Source: Mycobacterium sp. | GTDB taxonomy: Bacteria > Actinomycetota > Actinomycetes > Mycobacteriales > Mycobacteriaceae | Assembly (NCBI GenBank): GCA_020438865.1 | Contig: JAGQTU010000003.1 | Coordinates: 124,001-188,000 of the forward strand | Length of the DNA stretch: 64,000 nucleotides | Direction of reading: 5' to 3' | Shown: positions 63,162 through 64,000 of the stretch, in pieces | Position numbering within the stretch: position 1 is the stretch's first letter | How the letters are laid out: every line of letters begins with the position of its first letter | Position numbers and translations under genes: made by a program | Notes under the pieces: model-generated | The model's input: only the letters and a program-made list of their open reading frames with translations | What the model was told of the DNA's origin: nothing | The model's database searches: none

Positions 63162-63434
63162 TGAGTCAGCGCTGTGCTGCGTTCACCGGTCGGGGCCCGT
63201 CGGGGTCAAGCGGAGTTGCGCGGTTTCCGGCTGGAAGCGGATTTCCGGCCCCGGCCGGGCCGGCGCGCGCAGCGCTTGCCGGGCCGGTTGGGTAGGGCCG
63301 GAAATGCCGCTGGAGCCGCGCGGCGCAGGCGGAGCCGAGCGTCAGCGAGGCGCAGCCGGAGACGCGCGAGCCCCGCGCAACGCAGCTTGAGGCCGTCGGG
63401 TTCCGAACCGGTACGATTCGGGCACTGCTGACGG
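63162..63434 (-). promoter_or_regulatory. Foldback leader, copy 3 (before the 152-aa gene)
   Basis: 273-base inverted repeat ending 33 bases before the ATG at 63128. Arms: TCAAGC 63206-63211 with GCTTGA 63385-63390; TTGCGCGG 63216-63223 with CCGCGCAA 63373-63380; TTTCCGGCCC 63242-63251 with GGGCCGGAAA 63295-63304. ACCGGT occurs on both outer flanks. The outer end reads TGCTGACGG as in copy 1. Tip sequence is identical to copy 1 for about 50 bases. Confidence 0.85.
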
Positions 63435-63544
63435 AAAGTTATTGACTCCCAGGGGCTTTCCGCCCGCCCGCAAGGGTGGGCATCCGGCGGTCGCGCCTGG
63501 CGCGCCGCCGCCCCGCCAGGCCGGGCTCCCGTGAACAAAAAAGG

Positions 63545-63590
63545 GGGGCCCGGCTCGTCCTCCTGGGGGGTGGAGAACGAACCGGGCCCC
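63545..63590 (-). terminator. Terminator after the right-end gene
   Basis: GGGGCCCGG 63545-63553 pairs with CCGGGCCCC 63582-63590, then TCGT with ACGA and CTC with GAG inward, separated by single mismatches, with a 10-base loop. Six A at 63537-63542 give the U run. It begins 16 bases past the stop of the gene at 63607. Confidence 0.85.
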
Positions 63591-63606
63591 GGTCGGGGTG
63601 GAACTG

Positions 63607-64000
63607 CTAGGCGCCGTTGCCGGTGCTGCCGGCGTTGACGATCACGTCGCGGATCTTCTCGGGGGTCACGCCCATGTGCAGCGCGGTGTCGAGCAGCCCG
63701 GTGAGCTTGAGCGGCTGCTGGCCGGCGTCGCGGGCTGCTTGGGTGGCGACGTCGACGGCGATGCCGGCGCGCGGGCCGTCCCCGCCCATGTAGTGGTAGG
63801 CGGCGGCGATGGTCGCTGCCTGGGCGCGGGCGATTCCGCGCATGCTGCGCGACATGGCGGTCCACACCGAGGCGCTGCGCTGGACGTGGTCCAGCCCGAG
63901 CAGCAGATGCGCGTCGCGCAGGCGGACGCTGACTGTGATGGCCAGGGCCACCCGGCCGACCAGGTCCGGGGTGACCTCGCCGGTACCGGCGATGACTGCG
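63607..64000 (-). CDS. Hypothetical helical protein, 5' part outside window
   Basis: At least 130 residues; the frame stays open to the window edge, and the residues before the GTG at 63951 (AVIAGTGEVTPDLVGRVALA) look coding, so the true start lies beyond 64000. The protein is helix-rich: SVRLRDAHLLLGLDHVQRSA, IARAQAATIAAAYHYMGGDG and LKLTGLLDTALHMGVTPEK. No motif is recognised. A strong terminator follows, and foldback copy 3 begins after it. Confidence 0.6.
   Translation of the reverse strand, partial: AVIAGTGEVTPDLVGRVALAITVSVRLRDAHLLLGLDHVQRSASVWTAMSRSMRGIARAQAATIAAAYHYMGGDGPRAGIAVDVATQAARDAGQQPLKLTGLLDTALHMGVTPEKIRDVIVNAGSTGNGA

Noticed and set aside
59650..63434. Reading the foldback repeats as MITEs or insertion remnants
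   Set aside because: No target duplications are visible, arms differ between copies, and the 31-33 base spacing to start codons argues for function at that site.

Overview
The window is high-GC actinobacterial DNA and almost certainly mycobacterial. Evidence: an MmpS/MmpL transporter pair, an NDMA-dependent type alcohol dehydrogenase, many TetR regulators, a WhiB protein, and a conjugation system of the TcpC/VirB4/MobF kind found on large mycobacterial plasmids. No rRNA, tRNA, integrase or CRISPR array was seen, so I cannot say whether this is a plasmid or an integrated element.

Bases 1-19620 are metabolic and regulatory. After a truncated XRE regulator and mmpS-mmpL comes a lipid/alcohol cluster. 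One arm (3924-6308) carries a ferritin-like di-iron protein, two SCP2-like proteins and a 2[4Fe-4S] ferredoxin. A divergent response regulator/histidine kinase pair follows (6341-8337). The second arm (8516-13539) carries a third SCP2-like protein, an acyl-CoA ligase, a zinc alcohol dehydrogenase, a BtrH-like protein and a transglutaminase-like protein. A decayed stretch (13540-14703) follows, then TetR regulators with thioesterases and an alpha/beta hydrolase. Two of these TetR genes are broken by single-base losses in short homopolymers.

Bases 19956-31857 hold the type IV secretion machinery. A minus-strand operon (19956-28059) encodes a TrbL/VirB6-like protein, a VirB4 ATPase, small membrane proteins, TcpC and a discoidin-like membrane protein. 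A divergent plus-strand operon starts with an HTH regulator behind a 12-bp palindrome and includes the coupling ATPase. Bases 31875-38039 encode a giant methylase-helicase resembling the phage P1 antirestriction protein DarB. It is followed by a 399-aa protein that shares its C-terminal module; the same module also ends the relaxase.

Bases 40396-52525 are a three-gene minus-strand operon with 4-base overlaps: a DUF1998-type helicase with a nuclease-like tail, an SNF2 helicase and an N6-adenine methylase. It looks like a phage-defence system mixing DISARM and Druantia features.

Bases 52660-58452 encode the MobF relaxase-helicase TraA. A C-poor, hairpin-bearing gap (58453-58788) is the best oriT candidate. 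To its right, small genes run on the minus strand. Three of them are preceded by a 262-273-base foldback whose inner edge lies 31-33 bases before the start codon. Arm sequences differ between copies but pairing is kept. Geometry and position suit single-stranded-DNA promoters of a conjugative leading region, which is the most interesting signal in the window.
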